Notes: generated by a model not told the origin, from the letters alone. Positions 10,534 through 19,605 are shown, numbered from the stretch's first letter. The stretch: 64,000 bases of DNA from Pseudomonas bubulae (GCF_037023725.1 NZ_CP146077.1:719001-783000), one strand, 5' to 3'. A program made the numbers and translations.

Positions 10534-11091
10534 ATGATCAGCACCTGGCGCGTCCAACAAGCTGCAAGAGCCATTCGCGCAGGCGCGGTGATTGCCTATC
10601 CGACCGAGGCGGTCTGGGGCCTGGGCTGCGACCCATGGGATGAAGACGCGGTCGAGCGGCTGCTGGCGATCAAATCGCGGCCTGTGGATAAAGGTCTGAT
10701 TGTGGTGGCAGACAACATTCACCAGTTCGACTTCCTGTTTGAAGACTTCCCCCAGGAGTGGATTGACCGCATGGCCAGTACCTGGCCAGGGCCGAACACC
10801 TGGCTGGTGCCGCATCAGGGCTTGCTGCCCGAGTGGATCACCGGGGTACACGATACGGTGGCGCTGCGCGTGAGCGATCACCCGCTGGTGCGCGAACTGT
10901 GCGCGCTGGTGGGGCCGATTGTCTCGACCTCAGCCAACCCGGCAGGTTTGCCGGCAGCGCGTACTCGCTTGAAAGTGGAGCAGTATTTCCGTGGGCAAAT
11001 CGACCATGTGTTGGGTGGCAACTTGGGTGGACGTAAAAACCCGAGCCTGATCCGCGACCTGGCTAGCGGCAAGATCGTACGCCCGGCGTAA
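10534..11091 (+). CDS. tsaC: Threonylcarbamoyl-AMP synthase (YrdC/Sua5 family)
   Basis: Makes L-threonylcarbamoyl-AMP from threonine, bicarbonate and ATP for the t6A37 modification of tRNAs reading ANN codons. The ATG at 10534, preceded by CTGGAG, gives 185 residues. The conserved N-terminal core is [20 protein letters not shown] followed by IKSRP, and the C-terminal half has [14 protein letters not shown]. Length fits the short bacterial TsaC type. The frame is open upstream into dprA, but the internal ATG matches the family start. The dprA-tsaC pairing is conserved in gammaproteobacteria. Confidence 0.96.
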   Translation: MISTWRVQQAARAIRAGAVIAYPTEAVWGLGCDPWDEDAVERLLAIKSRPVDKGLIVVADNIHQFDFLFEDFPQEWIDRMASTWPGPNTWLVPHQGLLPEWITGVHDTVALRVSDHPLVRELCALVGPIVSTSANPAGLPAARTRLKVEQYFRGQIDHVLGGNLGGRKNPSLIRDLASGKIVRPA

Positions 11092-11114
11092 TGAGTTGCA
11101 GCCCAACCGATCTT

Positions 11115-11148
11115 GTAGCAGCAGCCTCGTTCCTACGGCAGCTGCTAC
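11115..11148. repeat. Single family B REP hairpin
   Basis: GTAGCAGC and GCTGCTAC close a short imperfect hairpin between the converging tsaC and qor stops. It is a half-element of the family seen at 3165-3295 and may serve as a bidirectional transcript end. Confidence 0.75.
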
Positions 11149-11157
11149 GAATTTGTT

Positions 11158-12135
11158 TTAAGGCAACAAAATCGTCGATCCCGTGGTTCGGCGCGCCGAC
11201 AGTTCCGTCTGCGCCTTGGCCGCATCAGCCAACGCAAAACGCTGGCTGATATCAACCTTGATTGCACCGCTGCGGATCATCGCAAACAGCTCATCGGCCA
11301 TCGCTTGCAGGTTTTCGGCGCTATTGGCGTAGGACGCCAACGTCGGTCGAGTGACATACAACGAGCCCTTCTGCGACAAGATCCCCAGGTTGACCCCCGT
11401 TACCGCGCCTGAAGCATTACCAAAGCTGACCATCAGCCCACGTGGTGCTACGCAGTCCAGTGACGTTAGCCAGGTGTCCTTGCCTACACCGTCGTAAACC
11501 ACCGGGCACTTCTTGCCGTCGGTTAATTCCAGTACACGCTTGGCAACATCCTCGTGGCTGTAGTCGATGGTTTCCCACGCGCCCAGAGCTTTGGCGTGGG
11601 CGGCTTTTTCGGCTGAGCTGACCGTGCCGATCAATTTCACGCCCAAGGCTTTCGCCCATTGGCAGGCAATCGAACCTACCCCGCCTGCAGCAGCGTGGAA
11701 CAGGATGGTTTCACCCCCTTTGAGTTCGTAGGTCTGACGCAGCAGGTACTGGGTTGTCAGGCCCTTGAGCATCACGGCGGCGGCTTGCTCAAAGGAAATA
11801 TCCTCGGGCAGTTTCACCACATTGGCTGCAGGCAAAACGTGCAGTTCACTGTATGCCCCCAGCGGCCCGGTGCCGTAAGCGACGCGATCGCCGACGTTCA
11901 CGTTGCGCACGTCACTGCCCACCGCATCAACGATCCCCGCACCTTCATTGCCCAGCCCGGACGGCAGTTCAGCCAGCGGGTACAAGCCACCTGGGTAATA
12001 GGTATCGATGAAATTCAGACCGATGGCCTGATTGCGCACCCGAACTTGCTGCGGGCCCGGCTCGGCGGGTTGGTAATCGACATACTCAAGCACTTCAGGG
12101 CCGCCGTGGGCCCGAAACTGGATACGCTTTGCCAT
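11158..12135 (-). CDS. qor: NADPH:quinone oxidoreductase (zeta-crystallin-like MDR family)
   Basis: Zinc-free medium-chain dehydrogenase/reductase that reduces quinones with NADPH. The ATG at 12135 gives 325 residues, MAKRIQFRAHGGPEVLEYVD. The N-terminal GroES-like domain has GLNFIDTYYPGGLYP and GNEGAGIVDAVG, and the nucleotide-binding domain has FHAAAGGVGSIACQWAKALG. Length and context (tsaC-qor-hemF) match P. aeruginosa PA0023. A GTG two codons upstream is a possible alternative start, but GAGGACAG is spaced well for the ATG. Confidence 0.94.
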   Translation of the reverse strand: MAKRIQFRAHGGPEVLEYVDYQPAEPGPQQVRVRNQAIGLNFIDTYYPGGLYPLAELPSGLGNEGAGIVDAVGSDVRNVNVGDRVAYGTGPLGAYSELHVLPAANVVKLPEDISFEQAAAVMLKGLTTQYLLRQTYELKGGETILFHAAAGGVGSIACQWAKALGVKLIGTVSSAEKAAHAKALGAWETIDYSHEDVAKRVLELTDGKKCPVVYDGVGKDTWLTSLDCVAPRGLMVSFGNASGAVTGVNLGILSQKGSLYVTRPTLASYANSAENLQAMADELFAMIRSGAIKVDISQRFALADAAKAQTELSARRTTGSTILLP

Positions 12136-12278
12136 CTGCACTGTCCTCGCTCATTTCACGAAGCCACCATCCAACGCTGAAGCGTGATCTTCGTCAACTG
12201 CGGTGAGCCGGAGTGCGGTGTTATGCTAGCCCCCCTTTGCCGCCGGCCCCGCACGCCGCGTCGCTTTGCCCGATTTAA

Positions 12279-13202
<924 letters not shown>

Positions 13203-13224
13203 CACTGCCCGAGGAGCTTGCCTG

Positions 13225-14046
13225 ATGGACCGTTACGTTGTTTTTGGTAACCCGATTGCCCACAGCAAATCCCCGGTGCTGCATCGCCTGTTTGCCGAGC
13301 AAACTGGCCAGGCCATGCAGTACGACACCTTGCTGGCACCACTGGATGATTTTGCTGGCTGCGCAACGGAGTTTTTCCTGCAGGGGCGTGGCGCCAATGT
13401 GACAGTGCCTTTCAAAGAAGACGCCTACCGCCTGGCGGATCAACTGACAGCTCGGGCCCAGCGAGCAGGAGCGGTCAACACCCTGAGCAAATTGGCCGAT
13501 GGCGTTTTGCTGGGGGACAACACCGATGGTGCAGGGCTGGTGCGCGACCTGACGGTCAATGCCGGTTTCAGCCTCAAGGGTAAGCGCGTCCTGATCCTAG
13601 GAGCAGGCGGTGCGGTGCGGGGTGCGCTGGAGCCGCTGCTGGCTGAAGGGCCGGCCTCGGTCACCATCGCTAACCGCACCGTTGAAAAAGCCGAGTTGCT
13701 GGCCGAGTTGTTCAGCGACCTGGGCCCGGTGGCTGCAAGCGGTTTTGACTGGCTGCACGAGCCGGTCGACCTGATTATCAATGCCACCTCGGCCAGCCTG
13801 AGCGGCGAACTGCCCCCCATTGCCAGCAGCCTGATCGAGCCGGGTAAAACCCTGTGCTACGACATGATGTATAGCAAGGAGCCGACGCCGTTTTGCGTGT
13901 GGGCCAGCGGGCATGGCGCGGGTCAGGTGATGGATGGTTTGGGCATGCTGGCCGAACAGGCCGCCGAGGCGTTTTATCTGTGGCGCGGGGTGCGTCCGGA
14001 TACTGCACCGGCGCTAGCTGAATTGCGCCGGTTGCTGGCGCTTTAA
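13225..14046 (+). CDS. aroE: Shikimate dehydrogenase (NADP+)
   Basis: Reduces 3-dehydroshikimate to shikimate in aromatic amino acid synthesis. The 273 residues include the shikimate-binding [18 protein letters not shown] at the N-terminus, the catalytic lysine in [11 protein letters not shown], the aspartate in [10 protein letters not shown], and the NADP-binding glycine loop [12 protein letters not shown] followed by IANRT, whose Arg fits NADP preference. It starts 22 bases after hemF. The conserved hemF-aroE pair is the last gene of the strictly syntenic core block before the accessory patch. Confidence 0.97.
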   Translation: MDRYVVFGNPIAHSKSPVLHRLFAEQTGQAMQYDTLLAPLDDFAGCATEFFLQGRGANVTVPFKEDAYRLADQLTARAQRAGAVNTLSKLADGVLLGDNTDGAGLVRDLTVNAGFSLKGKRVLILGAGGAVRGALEPLLAEGPASVTIANRTVEKAELLAELFSDLGPVAASGFDWLHEPVDLIINATSASLSGELPPIASSLIEPGKTLCYDMMYSKEPTPFCVWASGHGAGQVMDGLGMLAEQAAEAFYLWRGVRPDTAPALAELRRLLAL

Positions 14047-14051
14047 AGCAG

Positions 14052-14084
14052 CCCCTCTCCCTCCGGGAGAGGGCGGGGTGAGGG
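14052..14084. repeat. Family C palindromic repeat (single)
   Basis: CCCCTCTCCCTCCGGGAGAG forms a short strong hairpin, followed by GGGGTGAGGG, just after the aroE stop. The same unit appears as doublets at 42505-42614 and 52629-52717. It is a third REP-like family, distinct from A and B. Confidence 0.8.
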
Positions 14085-14096
14085 CAAGAGGTACTT

Positions 14097-14423
14097 ATGC
14101 AGCGAATCAAGGGCTACCACGCCCATGTCTACTTCGACGCTTCGACCATCGATCAGGCGCGCGCCTTGTGCGAAGAGGCCAGGCAACTGTTTGGCGTCAC
14201 CATGGGCCGCGTCCACGAGCGCCCGGTGGGCCCGCACCCGGACTGGAGCTGCCAACTGGCTTTCGGCCCTGAACTGATCGGAGTCGTCCTGCCGTGGCTG
14301 GCGCTCTACCGGCACGGTTTGGTGGTGTTTATGCATCCCGATACCGGCAATGACCTGCTGGACCACACCGACCATGCAATCTGGATGGGCGCGATTCGGC
14401 CGCTGGACTTGTCTGTTTTTTAA
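14097..14423 (+). CDS. DOPA 4,5-dioxygenase family protein
   Basis: A 108-residue protein resembling the small DOPA-dioxygenase family (Pfam Dopa_dioxygen). The start GYHAHVYFDASTIDQARALC has the metal-binding-type HAHVYF motif, and WSCQLAFGPE and LVVFMHPDTGNDLLDHTDHA supply further conserved histidines. Bacterial members open catechol-type rings in vitro, but the natural substrate here is unknown. It starts with ATG at 14097, about 50 bases after aroE, and may be read from the aroE transcript through the family C hairpin. Codon use is still GC-rich, unlike the next two genes. Confidence 0.85.
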   Translation: MQRIKGYHAHVYFDASTIDQARALCEEARQLFGVTMGRVHERPVGPHPDWSCQLAFGPELIGVVLPWLALYRHGLVVFMHPDTGNDLLDHTDHAIWMGAIRPLDLSVF

Positions 14424-14615
14424 ACGGGGGCGCGCAGTTCACGCCCGGTTTAACCCTCTCCTACATAAAATTATTAGTTACGGAAATATCCGACATTAAG
14501 TACGGCGGCTTCGCTGTGGTTATATGTTGATACCGGGTCTAACGTTTGAATATGCACGATATATAAGGTTTTTAATATCGCATGTTCGGGGCTGGCGGTG
14601 CGAGAAGATTAAGCC

Positions 14616-15353
14616 ATGTTTATTGTTATGCCGTTTTTAGCACTTATTTATCTCTATGTATGGTCGGCACTGGTTAAGTCGTCGCTGGTAGTTATTGCTT
14701 CCAGTTTTCACTGGTTCTGGATTATAGACGGTAAGCAACCTCATGAACGAACCTATGCCCTGGCGTGTGGAAAATTATCAGGAACAGTATTTGAAATTTC
14801 CAGAGCTTATATGTTTTTTTGGCCAGAATATGAAGGGAAAAGCTCCTGGGAAAAGGGGTTTATAAATAATAAAAAGGGGTGTGATGCAAATTTAGTTAGT
14901 TTGGGGTTCGAGTTGTTATGGCCTAGCATGGAGCCTGCTTACAGTATGGAGATCCGCCCTGGATTTATCAGTGCGTCTCTGTACCCAGGTCCAACTCGTG
15001 AGGTCAATGCAGCCTCTATGATCGATTTCATAATTAGGCAGCGTAAAGTTTCCGATGATCAGCGAGACAACTTTGATGAAGCGTTAGGGTTGTTTTATGA
15101 ATTAAATGCAACCGACTCAGGCTATATAGGCCAAGGCAGAGTCTCGCTCTATTGGACTGATGCCAAGGCTGCGGAGCAGGTCATTATAGAGTGCAAGTTC
15201 ATGCGTGAAGATGAACCCTATACCTGTGATCAAAAGTGGATTAACGATGGTATCGGCTCGACGGTGAGTATTTATTATCAAGCTTACATGGTCTCAAATT
15301 GGAAAATTATAAAAAGAGATATTGATCAATTTATTGATGTTCACAAAAAATAA
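14616..15353 (+). CDS. Unrecognised membrane-anchored protein in AT-rich patch
   Basis: I do not recognise this 245-residue protein. The first 35 residues are strongly hydrophobic (MFIVMPFLALIYLYVWSALV onwards), consistent with a signal anchor, and the rest is soluble and acidic. It has four cysteines, at about residues 51, 89, 195 and 204, which might pair if the domain is exported. Codon use is AT-rich (many AAA, ATT, TTA, TAT) against the GC-rich neighbours, which suggests horizontal acquisition. The Shine-Dalgarno is weak (AGAAGA). It ends with TAA TGA, and the next gene begins in the same frame six bases later, so the pair is probably cotranscribed. An accessory effector or immunity role is only a guess from context. 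Confidence 0.6.
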   Translation: MFIVMPFLALIYLYVWSALVKSSLVVIASSFHWFWIIDGKQPHERTYALACGKLSGTVFEISRAYMFFWPEYEGKSSWEKGFINNKKGCDANLVSLGFELLWPSMEPAYSMEIRPGFISASLYPGPTREVNAASMIDFIIRQRKVSDDQRDNFDEALGLFYELNATDSGYIGQGRVSLYWTDAKAAEQVIIECKFMREDEPYTCDQKWINDGIGSTVSIYYQAYMVSNWKIIKRDIDQFIDVHKK

Positions 15354-15359
15354 TGAAGG

Positions 15360-16253
15360 TTGATTTATGTTGGGAAACTAGACTCAGGAAATTTAAAGTT
15401 CGCTGAAGGTTATTTGCGTGAAACAAATCCAGGTTTTCTGTATCACTATCTGAGTGGGAAAGGATATACCTATGCGACTTTGGCGTTAGGTGTTGCAGAG
15501 CAAAACACAGTTGCCGGGATAGTGGCGATGAACTATATGAAGGAGGTTGCTGCCGCTCAAGGTATGCCTGTTGATGAAAGTAAAACTCAAGAAATACTCC
15601 GCGAAATGGCGAGTGAGTATTTGAAGGTGTTGAAAAGTCAAATTGAAGACGAACAGCTGGAAGTAGTTCGAGATATTAATTATCAAGAAGTTTGGAAGTT
15701 TCATAGTGATGTATTTATCTCTGCTGGCTACACAGCAGATGCATGGACGCTTAACTCCGTATTTACTATTTTACCGGAGGGTAAACGCGAAGAATATTGG
15801 CAGCGGGTGCTGGACTCGGCCGGTAATACTCAGGCCGAGTTGGAGCTTGCGGCAGAGACTTATATTTTTATGCATATTGCGTCTATTTCAGCTTCCAGTG
15901 AGGGCCGACAAATGGCTGCTCGTTGGATCAGACGCATTGAGTCTATTGAAAACTCTGGCGCCATCGTTAAGTTAGGATCAGCCAAACTGGTTAAGATTTT
16001 TGGCGGCTCGATAACACAAGTTAAGGCGTATATTTTTGGCAAGCCAGTGGTTCCCTATTACCCCGCACCTGCCCCCACCTCTCCTCCTCCAAAGATTGTA
16101 ATGCCATTACCTCCTGTCCAGATGCCAACACAACCACCTGCCCGCCGTCGAAGACGCCGCGGAGGTGGCGGACGGCCACCAACTACAGCCGCCGGGTACG
16201 ACAATGGCGGACATTACAGTGGCGGTGGGGGGCGACTGAGGATTGATCCTTGA
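15360..16253 (+). CDS. Unrecognised protein with Pro/Arg/Gly-rich tail; start codon in doubt
   Basis: I do not recognise this product of up to 297 residues. Residues about 1-225 look globular and mostly helical (GYTYATLALGVAEQNTVAGI, then VWKFHSDVFISAGYTADAWT). The last 70 residues are low-complexity: a proline stretch (YYPAPAPTSPPPK), six arginines, then glycine-rich sequence ending RLRIDP. The open frame has only a TTG start at 15360, directly abutting AAGG. An ATG at 15367 is ideally spaced from that AAGG but reads ATG-TTG-GGA-AAC-TAG. A shift at GGGAAAC (15372-15378) puts it into the main frame. So the gene may be frameshifted, may start at TTG, or may use -1 slippage. Base composition is AT-rich except for the tail. 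Confidence 0.55.
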   Translation: MIYVGKLDSGNLKFAEGYLRETNPGFLYHYLSGKGYTYATLALGVAEQNTVAGIVAMNYMKEVAAAQGMPVDESKTQEILREMASEYLKVLKSQIEDEQLEVVRDINYQEVWKFHSDVFISAGYTADAWTLNSVFTILPEGKREEYWQRVLDSAGNTQAELELAAETYIFMHIASISASSEGRQMAARWIRRIESIENSGAIVKLGSAKLVKIFGGSITQVKAYIFGKPVVPYYPAPAPTSPPPKIVMPLPPVQMPTQPPARRRRRRGGGGRPPTTAAGYDNGGHYSGGGGRLRIDP

Positions 16254-16515
16254 GCCCTGAAAATATGAAATGAGCATGCGTGAGTTGGGGCGGCGGTTTT
16301 GCTGATGTTTTGCTTGATGTCATCCGGCATTTGCCTGGATTTGAAATTTTTTTCACGGCCATAAAATCTTTCTCCTTCAACCACCCCCGCCTCCCCTGAT
16401 AGCCCCACGCTATAACGGCTGAACGATGATCATGGCCATGTGTCATACCTTGCCATGAGCTAACGTATCAGGCGTGCAGCTGCGGGCAGCGATTAGTGCT
16501 GAAAGGCCATCCATG

Positions 16516-16543
16516 TTTAACTTGAATGCTTGTTCAAGTTAAA
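16516..16543. promoter_or_regulatory. Perfect palindrome upstream of betT (operator candidate)
   Basis: TTTAACTTGAA and TTCAAGTTAAA are perfect 11-bp inverted arms around the spacer TGCTTG. It lies about 90 bases before the betT start in a 382-base gene-free stretch (16254-16635). Palindromes with TTGAA/TTCAA half-sites fit TetR-family regulators such as BetI, which controls choline genes, but the match to a BetI site is inference. I see nothing else convincing in the rest of the stretch. Confidence 0.55.
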
Positions 16544-16635
16544 CCGGTGGTCCGCTGCCCGCTCACAACAGGAGGCTAACCCTTGCCGAATCCGCTCTTT
16601 TTGATCCCGTTTTACCTCTATAAGGTGCACATCCA

Positions 16636-18633
16636 ATGAGTGTACCGATCACGTCCGAGACGTCCTCGATCCGCATGAACCCGCCGGTGTTCTACTTTGC
16701 CGCCGCGTTTATCCTGATCTTCGGTGTGGTGGTCATCGCCATGCCTGCCGCTGCCGGCGAATGGCTGCTGGCCGCACAAAACTGGGCGGCCAACACGGTC
16801 GGCTGGTACTACATGTTAGCGATGACCCTGTATCTGATCTTCGTGGTCGTCACCGCCTTGTCCGGCTACGGCAAGATCAAGCTCGGTGCCGACCACGACG
16901 AACCCGAGTTCAGTTACCTGTCCTGGGCGGGCATGTTGTTCGCCGCCGGGATCAGCATCACGCTATTTTTCTTCTGTGTGTCCGAACCCCTCACCCATAT
17001 GCTCAACCCGCCGCAGGGCCCGGCCGGCAATGCCGAGGCTGCGCGCCAGGGCATGCAGCTGCTGTTCCTGCACTGGGGTCTGCACGGTTGGGGTGTGTTC
17101 GCGTTCGTCGGCATGGCGCTGGCCTACTTCGCCTACCGGCATAACCTGCCGCTGGCGCTGCGCTCGGCGCTCTACCCGCTGATCGGCAAGCGCATCAACG
17201 GCCCCATCGGTTATGCGGTGGATGGTTTCGGCATTATCGCCACGGTGTTCGGCCTGGGCGCCGACATGGGCTTTGGGGTGCTGCATCTCAATTCCGGCCT
17301 CGACTACCTGTTCGGCATGCCCCATACCCAATGGGTGCAAGTGGGCCTGATCACGTTGATGATGGGCGCCGCGATTCTGGTGGCCATTGCCGGTGTCGAC
17401 AAGGGCGTGCGGGTGATGTCCGACATCAACATGCTGCTGGCCTGTGCCCTGCTGCTGTTTGTGTTGTTCGCCGGCCCCACCCAGCACTTGCTCAACACTC
17501 TGGTGCAGAACATCGGTGACTACCTGGGTGCACTGCCCACCAAGAGTTTCGATGTGTATGCCTACGACAAGCCAAGTGACTGGCTGGGCGGCTGGACCGT
17601 GTTCTATTGGGCCTGGTGGATCGCATGGTCGCCCTTTGTAGGCCTGTTTATTGCGCGTATTTCCCGTGGCCGGACCATCCGCGAGTTCGTGTTCGGCGTG
17701 CTGCTGATTCCACTGGGCTTCACCCTGGCGTGGATGTCTATTTTCGGCAACAGCGCCATCGACCAGGTGCTCAACCACGGTATGGTTGCCCTCGGCCAGT
17801 CGGCTATCGATGACCCGTCGCGTACGCTGTACCTGCTGCTTGAGACCTACCCGTGGAGCAAGACCGTTATCGCGGTGACGGTGTTTATCAGCTTCGTGTT
17901 CTTCGTGACCTCGGCTGACTCCGGTACTGTGGTGCTGTCCACCCTCTCGGCCCGTGGCAATAACGCGGACGAAGACGGCCCGAAATGGCTGCGGGTGTTC
18001 TGGGGCGCGATGACTGCGCTGGTGACCAGTGCGCTGCTGTTCTCAGGCAGTATCGATGCGCTCAAGTCAGCGGTAGTACTGACCTCGTTACCGTTCTCGC
18101 TGATTTTGCTGCTGATGATGTGGGGCCTGCACAAGGCGTTCTACCTTGAGTCGCAGAAGAAGATTGCGCAGACCCACTCCCTGGCACCCGTTTCGCACTC
18201 GCGTCGTGGTGGCTGGCGCCAGCGCTTGAGCCAGGCCGTGCACTTCCCGTCGCGGGACGAGGTGTACCGCTTTATGGACACCACCGTGCGCCCGGCGATT
18301 GAAGAAGTGAGCGCTGTGTTCCGGGAGAAAGGCCTTAACGTTGTCACCCAGCCAGACCCGGCCAACGACAACGTGAGCCTGGAAATCGGTCATGGGGATG
18401 AACATCCGTTTATCTACCAGGTGCAGATGCGTGGCTACTTCACGCCGTCCTTCGCCCGGGGTGGCTTCGGCAAAAAGGAGCAACTGCGTAATCGCCGTTA
18501 CTACCGTGCTGAAGTGCATCTGGCCGAAGGCAGCCAGGACTACGACCTGACGGGCTACACCAAAGAGCAGATCATCAACGACATCCTCGACCAGTACGAA
18601 CGCCATCTGCAGTTTTTGCATTTGGTGCGCTGA
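16636..18633 (+). CDS. betT: BCCT-family choline/glycine-betaine-type transporter
   Basis: Secondary transporter of the betaine/carnitine/choline family in the inner membrane. The 665 residues contain about 12 membrane helices over residues 18-505. The family signature GWTVFYWAWWIAWSPF is at about residue 318, followed by IARISRGRTIREF, and the substrate-site aromatic region is conserved. A hydrophilic C-terminal domain of roughly 140 residues, ending YERHLQFLHLVR, is typical of long BetT choline transporters with osmotic regulation. The start ATG follows TAAGGTGC. No betaine-synthesis genes lie nearby, so choline is the likely but unproven substrate. Confidence 0.9.
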   Translation: MSVPITSETSSIRMNPPVFYFAAAFILIFGVVVIAMPAAAGEWLLAAQNWAANTVGWYYMLAMTLYLIFVVVTALSGYGKIKLGADHDEPEFSYLSWAGMLFAAGISITLFFFCVSEPLTHMLNPPQGPAGNAEAARQGMQLLFLHWGLHGWGVFAFVGMALAYFAYRHNLPLALRSALYPLIGKRINGPIGYAVDGFGIIATVFGLGADMGFGVLHLNSGLDYLFGMPHTQWVQVGLITLMMGAAILVAIAGVDKGVRVMSDINMLLACALLLFVLFAGPTQHLLNTLVQNIGDYLGALPTKSFDVYAYDKPSDWLGGWTVFYWAWWIAWSPFVGLFIARISRGRTIREFVFGVLLIPLGFTLAWMSIFGNSAIDQVLNHGMVALGQSAIDDPSRTLYLLLETYPWSKTVIAVTVFISFVFFVTSADSGTVVLSTLSARGNNADEDGPKWLRVFWGAMTALVTSALLFSGSIDALKSAVVLTSLPFSLILLLMMWGLHKAFYLESQKKIAQTHSLAPVSHSRRGGWRQRLSQAVHFPSRDEVYRFMDTTVRPAIEEVSAVFREKGLNVVTQPDPANDNVSLEIGHGDEHPFIYQVQMRGYFTPSFARGGFGKKEQLRNRRYYRAEVHLAEGSQDYDLTGYTKEQIINDILDQYERHLQFLHLVR

Positions 18634-18687
18634 TTGGTTTGGTGGTGATTCAGGCTGCTGTGACGGCCTGAGTCACCGGGCTGATGC

Positions 18688-18778
18688 CATCGCGAGCAAG
18701 CCCGCTCCCACAGGTTTTGGGTGTTCTCACCATGTGTGGATGCTCGTCAAACCTGTGGGAGCGGGCTTGCTCGCGATG
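18688..18778. repeat. REP-type inverted pair, family A (tail-in orientation)
   Basis: A perfect inverted repeat of about 30 bp beginning CATCGCGAGCAAGCCCGCTC, with a 31-base spacer. The two units are in the opposite order to the other family A doublets (CGAGCAAGCCCGCTCC first). It lies after betT. Confidence 0.9.
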
Positions 18779-18947
18779 CAGGCGCTGCGATTTCTACAGA
18801 CCTTTCGCGCACTTATGTGGGATCGGGCTTTCACCCGCGTTACCCCATTGTGATGCCCCAGGCGGGCTGCCTATAGTCCGCTCCATCGCTGAACATCAGC
18901 GATCAGGCGTGCAAGCCTAATTATTGGATTTCAACTTTCCATATCGC

Positions 18948-19050
18948 TTGGTAGGCTCAGCGCCTGCAATCGGCGTTATGGCGGTTGTGCGCGGGAGATC
19001 TTCGGGTCTGCCGGGTTATCTGGGACCGGTCTTGCACACCCGCGCACAAT
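18948..19050 (+). ncRNA. Possible structured RNA leader upstream of small gene
   Basis: A perfect 10-bp inverted repeat, TGTGCGCGGG (18986-18995) and CCCGCGCACA (19039-19048), encloses a 43-base segment that can form smaller internal pairs (GGTCTGCCGGG, GGGACCGGTC). Just upstream, CGCC (about 18961) and GGCG pair around TGCAAT. The element sits about 60 bases before the start of a small Pseudomonas-type gene. I recall similar words upstream of other small pseudomonad genes but cannot name an established RNA family. Confidence 0.4.
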
Positions 19051-19305
19051 TGCTACCCTCTTTCTGCGTGCAAGCTGATTGAGGTGGCTCCTTTTCTTAG
19101 GAGTTAAAGCATGTCCCAGTACGTTCCCCAAACCGACAATCCCGTCGGTTCCCACGTTTTATTGATCGATCCCCGCGCCTCTGTATCTGCCCTGCTGGCC
19201 TGTGCCGAGCAGCGCATTCAGGCGGCCAAGAATTTGTTGCGCTGTTTATCGCTGATGAGCGGCCACAGTCATGACCCCCAGGATTTGAGGGCGATTTTCA
19301 GGCAC

Positions 19306-19337
19306 AAAAAACCCCGAAGGGCTTACACCGTTCGGGG
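19306..19337 (-). terminator. Rho-independent terminator of the ssu operon
   Basis: CCCCGAA (19312-19318) pairs with TTCGGGG (19331-19337), and on the minus strand it is followed by a run of six T (AAAAAA on the + strand from 19306). It lies 18 bases beyond the ssuF stop and ends the ssuEADCBF transcript. Confidence 0.8.
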
Positions 19338-19355
19338 CTGTGAATCACCCATGAT

Positions 19356-19571
19356 TTACAACTTGGCGATGGACACTTCAGTGGATTTTACGAACGCGAT
19401 CACTTCGCTACCGACCACCAGCTCCAGCTCCTTGACCGAGCGGGTGGTGATCACCGAAGTCACGATGCCCGACGCCGTTTGTACGTCGATTTCCGACAGC
19501 ACGTCGCCCAGTACGATTTCCTTGATGTGGCCTTTGAACTGGTTGCGAACGTTGATGGCTTTAATGGTCAT
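19356..19571 (-). CDS. ssuF: Molybdopterin-binding (TOBE/Mop) protein SsuF
   Basis: A 71-residue single TOBE domain of the molbindin type: MTIKAINVRNQFKGHIKEIV at the N-terminus, SEIDVQTASGIVTSVIT in the middle, and VIAFVKSTEVSIAKL at the C-terminus. Mop proteins bind molybdate or similar oxyanions. In P. putida a homologous gene ends the ssu operon and is needed for growth on sulfonates, though its exact role is unclear. The ATG at 19571 is chosen because upstream in-frame sequence to 19685 lies in ssuB. It is the last gene of the operon. Confidence 0.88.
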   Translation of the reverse strand: MTIKAINVRNQFKGHIKEIVLGDVLSEIDVQTASGIVTSVITTRSVKELELVVGSEVIAFVKSTEVSIAKL

Positions 19572-19605
19572 GGTGTCGATTCCTGTCTTGGGATAGAAAG
19601 TGGGT

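Larger units (their letters stand above)
19111..19596 (+). pseudogene. Small Pseudomonas protein, probably 3'-truncated
   Basis: The reading frame starts well (TTAGGAGTTAAAGC then ATG). Its first 60 residues, MSQYVPQTDNPVGSHVLLID then PRASVSALLACAEQRIQAAK, resemble the small pseudomonad families of the DUF3077/DUF6124 type. After about base 19290 the frame runs through the ssuF terminator and antisense through ssuF, so residues beyond about 60 are unlikely to be native. I read it as a gene whose 3' half was lost when it was joined to the ssu operon end. The family assignment is from resemblance only. Confidence 0.4.

Noticed and set aside
16183..16446. Minus-strand open frame with a good AAGGAG before an internal ATG (near 16363) downstream of the second unknown gene
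   Set aside because: The encoded sequence has no recognisable family features, overlaps the end of the AT-rich gene antisense, and two overlapping frames look equally plausible. Not enough support to call a gene.
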